The position numbers were made by a program, and so were the translations under genes. Positions 1-6,002 of a stretch of DNA of 6,002 nt are shown piece by piece. The DNA is from Allobrachymonas sp. (lineage in GTDB: Bacteria; Pseudomonadota; Gammaproteobacteria; Burkholderiales; Burkholderiaceae_C), in the NCBI GenBank assembly GCA_012036375.1, contig JAAUOI010000203.1, positions 1 to 6,002 on the forward strand, read 5' to 3'. The notes below the pieces were generated by a model, which was given only the letters and a program-made list of their open reading frames with translations, was not told where the DNA came from and ran no database searches. Within the stretch, counting starts at the first letter, position 1; every line of letters begins with the position of its first letter.

Positions 1-324
1 GTGCAATCACAGATGAGCGCTTGGCTGTGCTAAAGCTTTCGCCAGACGCTGGGTTTTTTGAATCAAACGGGTCAACCGATGCTGCGCTGGCAAACGCCTG
101 ATGGCTACGCCACCGATGCCAGCACGTGGCTCGCACCTGAGGCGCTGACGCGGCGCGCGGATTTTGCGTTTGGATTAGCCGGAAGGATCAGCGAGCCCGT
201 GTTTTTGCAGCAGTTCTACGCGAGCGGTACGCGAGAACGTATTGCCAAAGAAAGCGCAGCCACCATGCGAACGGGCTTGACTTTGGCAAGTCCCGAATTC
301 ATGCGCAATGATGGAAATCTGTAG
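1..324 (+). CDS. DUF1800 family protein, C-terminal fragment with an apparent frame disruption
   Basis: This is the 3' end of a gene that begins upstream of the window. The frame ending at the TAG at 322-324 carries the DUF1800 C-terminal signature: a GQP box, then TPDGY, then a WLAPEAL-RRADFAFGLA helix, and finally a LTLASPEF end. That frame is closed upstream by a TAA at 31-33. The family-like upstream residues (AITDERLAVL) lie in the frame starting at position 3, which stays open to a TGA at 99-101. Joining them needs one base skipped or removed, near the AAA at 32-34 or the T6 run at 54-59. The TTG at 58 is probably not a real start, because it would leave only the tail of the domain. DUF1800 proteins have no assigned biochemical role. 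They are commonly encoded next to DUF1501 proteins, as here. The family call is fairly firm. Whether the break is a mutation, a sequencing error or recoding cannot be told from the window. Confidence 0.72.
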
Positions 325-362
325 CTACTACCTCACCACATTCGTCGACTAGGAGAATACCG

Positions 363-1703
363 ATGAACAAGCTGATCCACCTTGGCGCGACCAAACCTAA
401 GCGCAGACTGCTGTTGGGCATCGGCGGTGCATGGATGGTGGCACTTGCTGCGCCGCGTGTGTTGGCGCAGCGAATGCCCAGCGGCATTGCTTCGGGAAAA
501 CAAGGCCGTTTGGTAGTGGTATTTTTACGCGGTGCATATGACGGGCTTTCGGCGCTTGTTCCGTACACAGACAAAGACTATTACGCGATTCGCCCGAACA
601 TTGCGATTGCTGCGCCGGATGGCACGCGCGAGACGGCATTGCGGTTGAATGATCAGTGGGCACTGCATCCTGCGTTTGCGCCGCTGATGCCACTGTGGCA
701 GCAAGGAGTGATGGGCGTTGTGCCTTGCGCGGGCTTGCCGCAGCCCAATCGCTCACACTTTGATGCGCAATATCTGATGGAGATTGGTTTGCCGGAGAAA
801 ACTGGTACGCCCGTCGGCTGGGTGAATCGGTTGGCCGGTGGGATGCCAGCCAGTGCATCAGGTGTGGGCATTGGCGTAGGCGAATCGAATCCAGCCATCT
901 TGGCAGGGCCTTCGCGCATCAAGCTGATTCCACGTGGCGAGCAAGCCGAGCGCACCGGCGTGCTGGCCAATGAAAGGCATCGCAGCGCTTTGTTGGATTT
1001 GTATGCGGGCGATGATGCATTGAGCGTGGCGTTTCGCCAAGGCGCGGGCAGCCGTATGCAAACCTCGCAAGAGCTGATGAATGAGCGTAGCATGGTGATG
1101 CAGCAGCGCATGCTCGATAAGGACGGCACGCCACAAAATACCGCCGCCCAACAAGCGCAGATGAATGCGGCCAGCAATGGTGCGGGTGATCCGGTGGGCT
1201 TGGCGCTGGATGCGCAGAACTTGGCCACACTGATGCGCAATGATCGCAATTTGCGCTTAGGATTTCTCTCTGCGGGCGGCTGGGATACGCATGCCAACCA
1301 AGGCGCAGCCACCGGGCAACTGGCGGGCAACTTGGGTAATCTCGCGCGCGGATTGGCGCAGTTGCGCAGCGGCTTTGATCAACCGGGCGATGTGATCGTT
1401 GTCATGAGTGAGTTTGGCCGCACCTCAGCCGAGAATGGCACCAAGGGCACGGACCACGGTTTTGGCAATGCGCTCTGGGTGATTGGCAATCGCGTGAACG
1501 GCGGTCAAGCGCATGGGCAATGGACAGGCTTGGCGCAAAGTAATCTGAATCAAGGCAGAGATTTACCTGCGCACCATGACTACCGCGCAGTGCTCGCACA
1601 AGTGTTACGCCATACATTGGGCGCGTCAGATTCGCAGCTACAGACCCTGTTGCCAGGGAGTAATTGGGATACTCGTCTGGATGCTATTTTTAAGCAAATT
1701 TGA
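363..1703 (+). CDS. DUF1501 family exported protein (sulfatase/alkaline phosphatase-like fold)
   Basis: A complete 446-residue protein. The N-terminus is a signal peptide: basic KPKRR at 11-15, a hydrophobic stretch at 16-31, and a likely cleavage after VLA at 33-35. The RR pair followed by LLL suggests Tat export, as is usual for DUF1501, but the Tat consensus is imperfect. Family motifs in order are LRGAYDGLSALVP (55-67), NRSHFDAQ (129-136), GGWDTHANQG (305-314), MSEFGRT (348-354), GTDHG (362-366) and HHDYRAV (404-410). The Asp/His-rich motifs resemble the metal sites of the alkaline phosphatase superfamily, but no substrate is known. A Gln/Met/Asn-rich segment around 226-275 is probably a surface insertion or linker. 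The start is supported by AGGAG at 351-355, seven bases before the ATG. The gene lies 38 bases after the DUF1800 gene on the same strand, so the two are probably one operon. Family assignment is strong; function is unknown. Confidence 0.9.
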   Translation: MNKLIHLGATKPKRRLLLGIGGAWMVALAAPRVLAQRMPSGIASGKQGRLVVVFLRGAYDGLSALVPYTDKDYYAIRPNIAIAAPDGTRETALRLNDQWALHPAFAPLMPLWQQGVMGVVPCAGLPQPNRSHFDAQYLMEIGLPEKTGTPVGWVNRLAGGMPASASGVGIGVGESNPAILAGPSRIKLIPRGEQAERTGVLANERHRSALLDLYAGDDALSVAFRQGAGSRMQTSQELMNERSMVMQQRMLDKDGTPQNTAAQQAQMNAASNGAGDPVGLALDAQNLATLMRNDRNLRLGFLSAGGWDTHANQGAATGQLAGNLGNLARGLAQLRSGFDQPGDVIVVMSEFGRTSAENGTKGTDHGFGNALWVIGNRVNGGQAHGQWTGLAQSNLNQGRDLPAHHDYRAVLAQVLRHTLGASDSQLQTLLPGSNWDTRLDAIFKQI

Positions 1704-1775
1704 AGCAAAATAGGCTTCTAGCCGGCATAGAATATGCGCCGAATGCTATTAAATTAGTAGTGTTTTGGGTATTGC
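1704..1775. terminator. Convergent intergenic gap with weak hairpins, possible terminator
   Basis: These 72 bases separate the converging DUF1501 and lipoprotein genes, so termination is expected here. A GGCT-TCT-AGCC hairpin lies at 1713-1723. Beside it is a GGCATA-GAA-TAT..GCC hairpin at 1724-1740, with two bulged bases. Read on the minus strand, the pair is followed by TATTTTG (1706-1712), which is a modest U-tract for the lipoprotein transcript. A 7-base inverted repeat, CGAATGC (1740-1746) and GCATTCG (1783-1789), has a loop too long to be convincing. On the plus strand there is no good T-run directly after a stem. The stems are short, so this is only a candidate. Confidence 0.3.
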
Positions 1776-2648
1776 CTAACGCGCATTCGCCAGTGTCCTT
1801 ACATCTGTTTCGTAGCCTGTGAGCACTTTCACTGCGTTGGCGCGTTGCGAGGGCGTCGTGCTGTTGTGGATGCTGGCAAAACCTTGGCAGCCTTGCTGCG
1901 TGAGTTTTTCAACATAGGCGCGGTAGGCGGGGTCGGGTGAACTCCAAACTCGTGTGATGTACTCACGCAGACTTTGCTGCGCGGCTGTAGGGCTGGCTTT
2001 GCTGGCGGCAAGCAGTTGCAGGCGCTCGATCAGTTCTTGCTGGCGGCGCGTGCGCTCTTTGAGCGACAAGGCCGCATCGAAGGATGATTCGCTCACCAAA
2101 CGCTTGATCACATGGATCTGCGCTTCTTCCAAGCGGCCATAGAGCATTTCGCTGCGGTCGATGGAGCGTTTGAAGCTTTTGTCCAGCCGATCCTTGGTGG
2201 AGGTGCGCAGAAAGTCGCGGCTGAATTCCTCCGCATTTTTGGCGTATTTGCGCTTGAGGTGATCGATTTGCTCGGGCGTGATGGTGGGTGCGAGTTCGGC
2301 CAGCGCGGGCAGGGCTTGGCTGGTCACGTTGTCCACCAAGCCGCGCACTTGACCATACAGGAGGCAGGCTTGGGTGGCATTGATCTCGCCGGGCATGAGC
2401 TTGGCCGCTTCTTGCAGAAGGGCGGCGGTTTTGGGCAGCTCATTGGTGCGATGCCAAACGAAGAGCTTGGCCAGCTCGTCACGCACCTTGGGCGTTTGTT
2501 GCTCGTTGAAATCAAAGTAGCCGTCGAGCCACCAGTAGGTCAAATCAGGCGCTTGGTTGTAGGCTAGCTTGATGGCGCTACAGGCTGAGAGCAGCGTTGC
2601 CGCGATAATCAAGGAAACTAGTCGGATGCTGGATATGAATGTAGACAT
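1776..2648 (-). CDS. DUF6279-type lipoprotein
   Basis: A 290-residue protein on the minus strand. The N-terminus is a lipoprotein signal peptide with one Arg (R9), a hydrophobic core LVSLIIAATLL (10-20) and a lipobox LSAC ending at Cys23. Ser at +2 after the Cys would favour the outer membrane. The mature part starts with IKLAYNQAPDLTYWWLDGYFD (26-46, two parts of one conserved block), then WHRTNELP (65-72) and ITPEQIDHLKRKYAKN (123-138), the pattern I associate with DUF6279. The rest is highly charged and mostly helical. No enzymatic residues stand out and the function is unknown. The frame stays open to 2954, but only the ATG at 2648, or one at 2657, gives a sensible signal peptide. Neither has a clear Shine-Dalgarno. 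The 5' end overlaps the divergent glmU. The 3' end converges on the DUF1501 gene. The lipoprotein call is strong; the family name is from memory. Confidence 0.85.
   Translation of the reverse strand: MSTFISSIRLVSLIIAATLLSACSAIKLAYNQAPDLTYWWLDGYFDFNEQQTPKVRDELAKLFVWHRTNELPKTAALLQEAAKLMPGEINATQACLLYGQVRGLVDNVTSQALPALAELAPTITPEQIDHLKRKYAKNAEEFSRDFLRTSTKDRLDKSFKRSIDRSEMLYGRLEEAQIHVIKRLVSESSFDAALSLKERTRRQQELIERLQLLAASKASPTAAQQSLREYITRVWSSPDPAYRAYVEKLTQQGCQGFASIHNSTTPSQRANAVKVLTGYETDVRTLANAR
2611..2615 (+). promoter_or_regulatory. Shine-Dalgarno deciding the glmU start
   Basis: AAGGA lies 10 bases before the ATG at 2626 and 19 bases before the ATG at 2635. The spacing favours 2626, giving a protein that begins MLDMNVDIV. 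The motif sits inside the signal-peptide codons of the lipoprotein gene on the other strand. Confidence 0.55.
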
Positions 2649-4032
2649 TGTGATCATGGCGGCGGGCAAAGGTACCCGCATGAAAAGTGCACTGCCCAAA
2701 GTGTTGCACAAACTCGCAGGCCGCGCTTTGCTCGGGCATGTATTGTTGACTGCAAAGCAACTGAAGCCGCGTCGCGTGATTTTGGTGACAGGCCATGATG
2801 CTCCTAAAGTCATAGCATTCGGCGCAGATTTTATGCCGGCCAATGGCCAATTTGACTTAAAAACTGTGCTCCAAGAGCCGCAGTTGGGCACGGGGCATGC
2901 GGTGCAGCAGGCGGTGCCTGAGTTGGGCGATGAGGGCGTGGCGCTGATCCTCAATGGCGATGTGCCCTTGATCGAAGCGCAGACCCTGATTGAATTGATC
3001 GCTTGCAGTGCCGGTAAGAAACTGGCCTTGCTGACGGTGCAAGACGGTGATCCTTCGGGCTATGGCCGTATCCTGCGCCAAGGCGATGCCGTTCAAGCCA
3101 TCGTAGAGCACAAAGATGCCTCTCCTGAGCAGCGAGCTATTCAAGAGTGGTACAGCGGTGTGATGGTTGCGCCCGCCGCCCAGCTCAAAACCTGGCTGAG
3201 TCAATTGACGAATGACAATGTGCAAGGCGAGTATTACCTGACCGACATTGTGAAAATGGCTGTGCAAGATGGCACGGGCTGCGTGGCCTTGAAGACGACC
3301 GATGGATTGCAAGTGGCCGGCGTGAACAGCCCCGTGCAACTGCAAGAGCTGGAGCGAGCGTATCAACAGCGTGCCGCTGACCGCCTGATGGAGCAAGGCG
3401 TGCGCATCACGGATGCAGCGCGGTTTGATCTGCGCGGCGATTTGCAATGCGGGCAAGATGTGAGTATTGATGTGGGCTGCATTTTTGAAGGCAGCGTGAA
3501 GCTCGCAGACGGCGTGAGCATTGGCGCGCATTGCTTCATTGCCAACTGCGAGATTGGCGCAGGCGCGGTGATTCATCCGTTCACGCACATTGACGGCGGG
3601 CAAGAAAAGGCAAGTGTGGGTGCAGGCGCTTTGATAGGCCCTTATGCACGCCTGCGCCCCGGTGCGCAGCTCGGCGAAGAAGTGCATATCGGCAACTTCG
3701 TGGAAGTGAAAAACTCAACACTGGCCAAAGGTGCTAAAGCAAACCACCTCGCTTACCTAGGCGATGCCACCGTCGGCGAGCGCGTCAACTACGGCGCAGG
3801 CTCGATCACCGCGAATTACGATGGCGCGAACAAACATCGCACCGTGATCGAAGACGATGTGCACATCGGCAGCAACTGCGTCTTGGTCGCTCCCGTCAAA
3901 ATCGGCGCAGGCGGCACGGTAGGCGGCGGCTCCACCATCACGAAAGACACGGTGCCCGGCTCACTGTCTGTGGCGCGGGGCAAGCAAGTCTCGATTGAGG
4001 GTTGGAAGAGGCCTGCGAAGAAGAAAATCTAA
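2626..4032 (+). CDS. glmU: Bifunctional UDP-GlcNAc pyrophosphorylase / glucosamine-1-phosphate acetyltransferase GlmU
   Basis: A cytoplasmic enzyme that acetylates glucosamine-1-phosphate with acetyl-CoA, then couples the product to UTP to give UDP-GlcNAc for peptidoglycan and LPS. It has 468 residues, against about 456 in E. coli. The N-terminal nucleotidyltransferase domain shows AAGKGTRMKS (12-21), QEPQLGTGHA (83-92), LNGDVPLI with the metal-binding Asp at 112, GYGR (145-148), VEHKD (160-164), QGEYYLTD (200-207) and GVNS with Asn234. The C-terminal left-handed beta-helix runs from about 265 in hexapeptide repeats. It carries RLRPG (342-346), FVEVKN with Lys362, NHLAYLGD with the catalytic His374, and the NYDGANK acetyl-CoA-site loop (397-403). 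The end, RPAKKKI, is the usual basic tail. The start follows AAGGA at 2611-2615; ATG at 2635 is the alternative. The residue in EWYSG (174-178) that is Asn in E. coli is Tyr here. No glmS follows; the next gene is convergent. Identity is very secure. Confidence 0.97.
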   Translation: MLDMNVDIVIMAAGKGTRMKSALPKVLHKLAGRALLGHVLLTAKQLKPRRVILVTGHDAPKVIAFGADFMPANGQFDLKTVLQEPQLGTGHAVQQAVPELGDEGVALILNGDVPLIEAQTLIELIACSAGKKLALLTVQDGDPSGYGRILRQGDAVQAIVEHKDASPEQRAIQEWYSGVMVAPAAQLKTWLSQLTNDNVQGEYYLTDIVKMAVQDGTGCVALKTTDGLQVAGVNSPVQLQELERAYQQRAADRLMEQGVRITDAARFDLRGDLQCGQDVSIDVGCIFEGSVKLADGVSIGAHCFIANCEIGAGAVIHPFTHIDGGQEKASVGAGALIGPYARLRPGAQLGEEVHIGNFVEVKNSTLAKGAKANHLAYLGDATVGERVNYGAGSITANYDGANKHRTVIEDDVHIGSNCVLVAPVKIGAGGTVGGGSTITKDTVPGSLSVARGKQVSIEGWKRPAKKKI

Positions 4033-4036
4033 AACG

Positions 4037-4103
4037 AAGCGTTGCCACAAAGGCCATGCCTTTGCACAGCTTTTATCGAGCTGGTTGCGGCGCTAGAACG
4101 CTT
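4037..4103. terminator. Nested inverted repeats between converging genes, candidate bidirectional terminator
   Basis: The gap between the stop codons of glmU (4030-4032) and the minus-strand dehydratase (4102-4104) is almost all inverted repeat. Outer arms AAGCGTT (4037-4043) and AACGCTT (4097-4103) are perfectly complementary. Inside them lie CAAAGGC-CAT-GCCTTTG (4048-4064) and CAGCT-TTTATCG-AGCTG (4067-4083), both with perfect stems. On the minus strand the outer stem is followed by CGTTTTAGATTTTC, which lies over the GlmU lysine codons. On the plus strand a T6 run (4114-4119) follows ten bases later, over two lysine codons of the dehydratase. The layout fits termination in both directions, although no stem has an immediately adjacent U-tract of textbook form. 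Confidence 0.42.
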
Positions 4104-5376
4104 AGAACCTCGGTTTTTTGTTGGTATGGTTGGGGTGGTATTTGCGCATTTGCGCGGCATCGTTGCGCGAGGTGATGCCGCACGACAGGAATTGTTCGTG
4201 CAGTTCGCGGAGTTTTTCACGATCCAGCGTGACCCCAAGGCCGGGGGTATGGGTCAGTCGTACTTTGCCGTTAACGATTGGCACTCTGCCTTGTTCAATC
4301 ACATCTTCCACTTGCCAAGGGTAGTGGGTGTCGCAAGCATAGGCCACATTGGGAATCGCTGCGGCCATGTGCGTCATGGCCATCAGGCTGATGCCCAGAT
4401 GCGAGTTGGAGTGCATAGAGACACCCAGGCCAAAGGTCTCACACATGCGGGCGAGCTCTTGCGTGGCGCGGATACCGCCCCAGAAATGATGGTCACACAG
4501 CACGATCTGCACGGCATTCATCGCAATGCTGCGCTTAAATTCTTCAAAAGTAGTGACCACCATATTGGTCGCCAAGGGCAGGCCAGTGGCTTTGTGCAAC
4601 TGTGCCATGCCTTCTAAGCTGGGTGTTGGGTCTTCGTAGTATTCGAGCAAGCGCCCCAACCGCTGGGCAATTCGCTCGGCCGTGGTCAGCGACCAATTGG
4701 CGTTCGGGTCAATGCGCAGTGGGTGATGTGGGAAGGCTTTTGCCAAATCTTCCAAACACTGCGCTTCGTGATCGGGCTCCAATGCGCCCGCTTTCAGCTT
4801 GATCGAGCCAAAGCCATACAGATCAATCATGCGTTGGGCTTGCGCGACGATCTCTGGGCTGCTGATGGCCTGACCCCAAGGATCGCTAGGATAGTCTGCA
4901 TCAATGTGCTTGGCATATTTGAAGAACAAGTAGGCGCTGTAATCTACTTCTTGGCGTACCGCGCCACCCAACAACTCGACCAAAGGAAGGCCAACAATTT
5001 GCGCTTGGCAATCCAGCAGAGCAGTTTCAAAAGCACCAAAGGCTTTTGCGAAAGCCTTCTCGCTGTGTGTGGACGGAGCTAGGGCGAGCGTTGCATCAGG
5101 CAGCAGACCTTGGGCTGGCGCACTCAAATGGTTGGCAACAGCACGGCGCGCACCATTGAGGTCAAAAACACTCTGGCCAACCAAGTGGGGTGCAGCCAGC
5201 AGCAAGTCTTGGAGCACTGGCGCATCACCATAGGACTCACCCAGCCCGAGACGCCCGCACTGGGTTTCAATCTCGATGATCGAGCGCAGGGCATAGGGCT
5301 CATGTATACCTGCTGCATTGAGCAAGGGCGGATCTTTGAATGCGATAGGGGTGACGCGAACTGCGGTAATTTTCAT
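4102..5376 (-). CDS. Glucarate dehydratase family protein (enolase superfamily)
   Basis: A 424-residue cytoplasmic enzyme expected to dehydrate a sugar diacid, such as glucarate, to a 5-keto-4-deoxy acid. The N-terminal capping domain spans about 1-135, with PLLNAAG..EPYALRS and GLGESYGD. The barrel follows. The KLK motif (193-195) gives the base Lys195. Likely metal ligands are Asp223 in DPNANW, Glu248 in EDP and Asn271 in TNM. Asp295 in CDHHFW, His322 in MHSNSH and Asp349 in CDTHYPWQ match the His/Asp side of the E. coli GudD active site. The C-terminus has the family PGLGVTLD and SRNDA blocks. It differs from E. coli GudD: it is shorter, has GESYGD where GudD has GEIPGG, and has a shorter loop after EDP. 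The substrate is therefore uncertain and no symbol is given. The start ATG overlaps the LacI stop as ATGA with no Shine-Dalgarno, so translation is probably coupled. Confidence 0.88.
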   Translation of the reverse strand: MKITAVRVTPIAFKDPPLLNAAGIHEPYALRSIIEIETQCGRLGLGESYGDAPVLQDLLLAAPHLVGQSVFDLNGARRAVANHLSAPAQGLLPDATLALAPSTHSEKAFAKAFGAFETALLDCQAQIVGLPLVELLGGAVRQEVDYSAYLFFKYAKHIDADYPSDPWGQAISSPEIVAQAQRMIDLYGFGSIKLKAGALEPDHEAQCLEDLAKAFPHHPLRIDPNANWSLTTAERIAQRLGRLLEYYEDPTPSLEGMAQLHKATGLPLATNMVVTTFEEFKRSIAMNAVQIVLCDHHFWGGIRATQELARMCETFGLGVSMHSNSHLGISLMAMTHMAAAIPNVAYACDTHYPWQVEDVIEQGRVPIVNGKVRLTHTPGLGVTLDREKLRELHEQFLSCGITSRNDAAQMRKYHPNHTNKKPRF

Positions 5377-6002
5377 AAGGGAAGTAGCGCGGCGCTGGTG
5401 TGCGAGGGCGGGGTGCTTTTTTCAGGATGGCGTGCCATCGTCGAGCCACGGATTTGCAGTTGAGGCAGCAGGGTTACGTTTCTGGGTTGCTTGCTCTCGC
5501 TGGGGTTGAGGCAATCAAGCAGCATCAACATGGCTTGCTCGCCGCAGCGCTCACTTTGCATGTTGACCGTGGTCAGGGGCGGGTGGGCAAAAGCAGCAAA
5601 CGGAATATCGTCAAAGCCCACCACTGACAACGATTGTGGGATGGTGATACCCAAGGCGCTTGCACCATTGGCAAAGCCCAGTGCCACCAAGTCGTTAAAA
5701 CACACAGCGGCATCGTAGCGCTGTGCGCCTAGCAGCACGATGGCACTGGCTTTGGTGCCTTCTGCAATGGTCGGCGCTTCGATATCAAAACGCTGAAGCT
5801 CGCAATCGAACTCAGACAAACCCTCCACCAACCCACGGTAGCGTTCGCGGTCTGGCACTGCGGCAGGAAAGCCAAGGTACAGAATCTTGCGATGCCCTTG
5901 GCGGCCTAGGAATTGACCCAGCATGCGCGCCGCGTGATGCCCATCTACAGAAATGCTGGGCTGTCCTTCTGGCGCTTTGCGACCTGCAAACACAATCGGC
6001 TT
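5373..6002 (-). CDS. LacI-family transcriptional regulator, C-terminal part (5' end outside window)
   Basis: The visible 209 residues are the effector-binding domain of a LacI/GalR regulator. The helix-turn-helix and hinge lie beyond position 6002. Visible blocks are SISVDGHHAARMLGQFL with GHRKILYLG (16-44), RERYRGLVEGL (52-62), the FNDLVALGF segment (102-110), IPQSLSVVGFDDIPFA (121-136), HPPLTTV (140-146) and the closing QIRGST (183-188). After RGST the protein runs on for about 20 Pro/Ser/Ala-rich residues, unlike the compact ends of many family members. This tail brings the stop to the ATGA overlap with the dehydratase gene. The regulator is thus first in the operon and very likely controls the dehydratase in response to a sugar acid. 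That role is inferred from position; the family call is secure. The operator and promoter are not in the window. Confidence 0.93.
   Translation of the reverse strand, partial: KPIVFAGRKAPEGQPSISVDGHHAARMLGQFLGRQGHRKILYLGFPAAVPDRERYRGLVEGLSEFDCELQRFDIEAPTIAEGTKASAIVLLGAQRYDAAVCFNDLVALGFANGASALGITIPQSLSVVGFDDIPFAAFAHPPLTTVNMQSERCGEQAMLMLLDCLNPSESKQPRNVTLLPQLQIRGSTMARHPEKSTPPSHTSAALLPL

Noticed and set aside
301..312. 12-base repeat ATGCGCAATGAT shared with 1233-1244
   Set aside because: Both copies encode MRND in unrelated proteins with no extended similarity around them, so coincidence is the simplest reading.
58..324. Independent 88-residue gene starting at TTG 58
   Set aside because: The start cuts into the DUF1800 C-terminal domain and has no Shine-Dalgarno before it, so it is best read as the tail of the upstream gene.
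653..1330. Long minus-strand open frame inside the DUF1501 gene
   Set aside because: It is Cys/Pro/Ser-rich shadow coding opposite conserved DUF1501 motifs, with no family resemblance.
2112..2567. Plus-strand open frame antisense to the lipoprotein gene
   Set aside because: Its Gly/Leu-rich translation mirrors the lipoprotein codons and shows no start signal or family motif.
2604..2609. GATAAT as a -10 box for glmU
   Set aside because: There is no -35 hexamer at a usable distance, and initiation near 2616 would leave the AAGGA ribosome site out of the transcript.
2649..2954. N-terminal extension of the lipoprotein reading frame to 2954
   Set aside because: The extension runs antisense through the conserved glmU N-terminal domain, has no protein-like composition, and would bury the lipoprotein signal peptide about 100 residues in.
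2857..3687. Long minus-strand open frame inside glmU
   Set aside because: It is antisense to a well-conserved gene, rich in His/Ala/Gln/Leu as expected for a shadow frame, and shows no recognisable domain.
4042..4617. Plus-strand open frame downstream of glmU
   Set aside because: It lies mostly antisense to the conserved dehydratase C-terminus and no domain is seen. The frame is a by-product of codon bias.

Overview
The window looks like ordinary chromosomal DNA from a betaproteobacterium, probably of the order Burkholderiales. This rests on the GlmU protein, which reads like Comamonadaceae-type versions, on the DUF6279-type lipoprotein, and on the moderately GC-rich codon use. It is an inference from remembered protein families, not from a search. 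The window holds no rRNA, tRNA, insertion sequence or CRISPR array that I can see.

Layout, left to right. (1) 1-324, plus strand: the C-terminal end of a DUF1800 protein, with an apparent +1 frame disruption in the first 60 bases. (2) 363-1703, plus: a complete exported DUF1501 protein with an RR-containing signal peptide, 38 bases downstream. DUF1800 and DUF1501 genes are a recurrent pair of unknown function. (3) 1704-1775: a short convergent gap with weak hairpins. (4) 1776-2648, minus: a DUF6279-type lipoprotein. (5) 2626-4032, plus: glmU, the bifunctional enzyme making UDP-GlcNAc. Its 5' end overlaps the 5' end of the divergent lipoprotein gene. (6) 4033-4101: a convergent gap made almost entirely of inverted repeats. 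(7) 4102-5376, minus: an enolase-superfamily acid-sugar dehydratase of the glucarate dehydratase family. (8) 5373-6002, minus: the C-terminal part of a LacI-family regulator, running off the window. Its stop overlaps the dehydratase start as ATGA, so the two form one translationally coupled unit transcribed from outside the window.

Three modules sit side by side: an uncharacterised DUF1800/DUF1501 export pair, an envelope pair (lipoprotein and the precursor enzyme for peptidoglycan and LPS), and a sugar-acid catabolic unit with its own repressor. I see no clear new system. The best leads are the obligatory head-to-head overlap at glmU, the frame break in the DUF1800 gene, and the unassigned substrate of the LacI-linked dehydratase.
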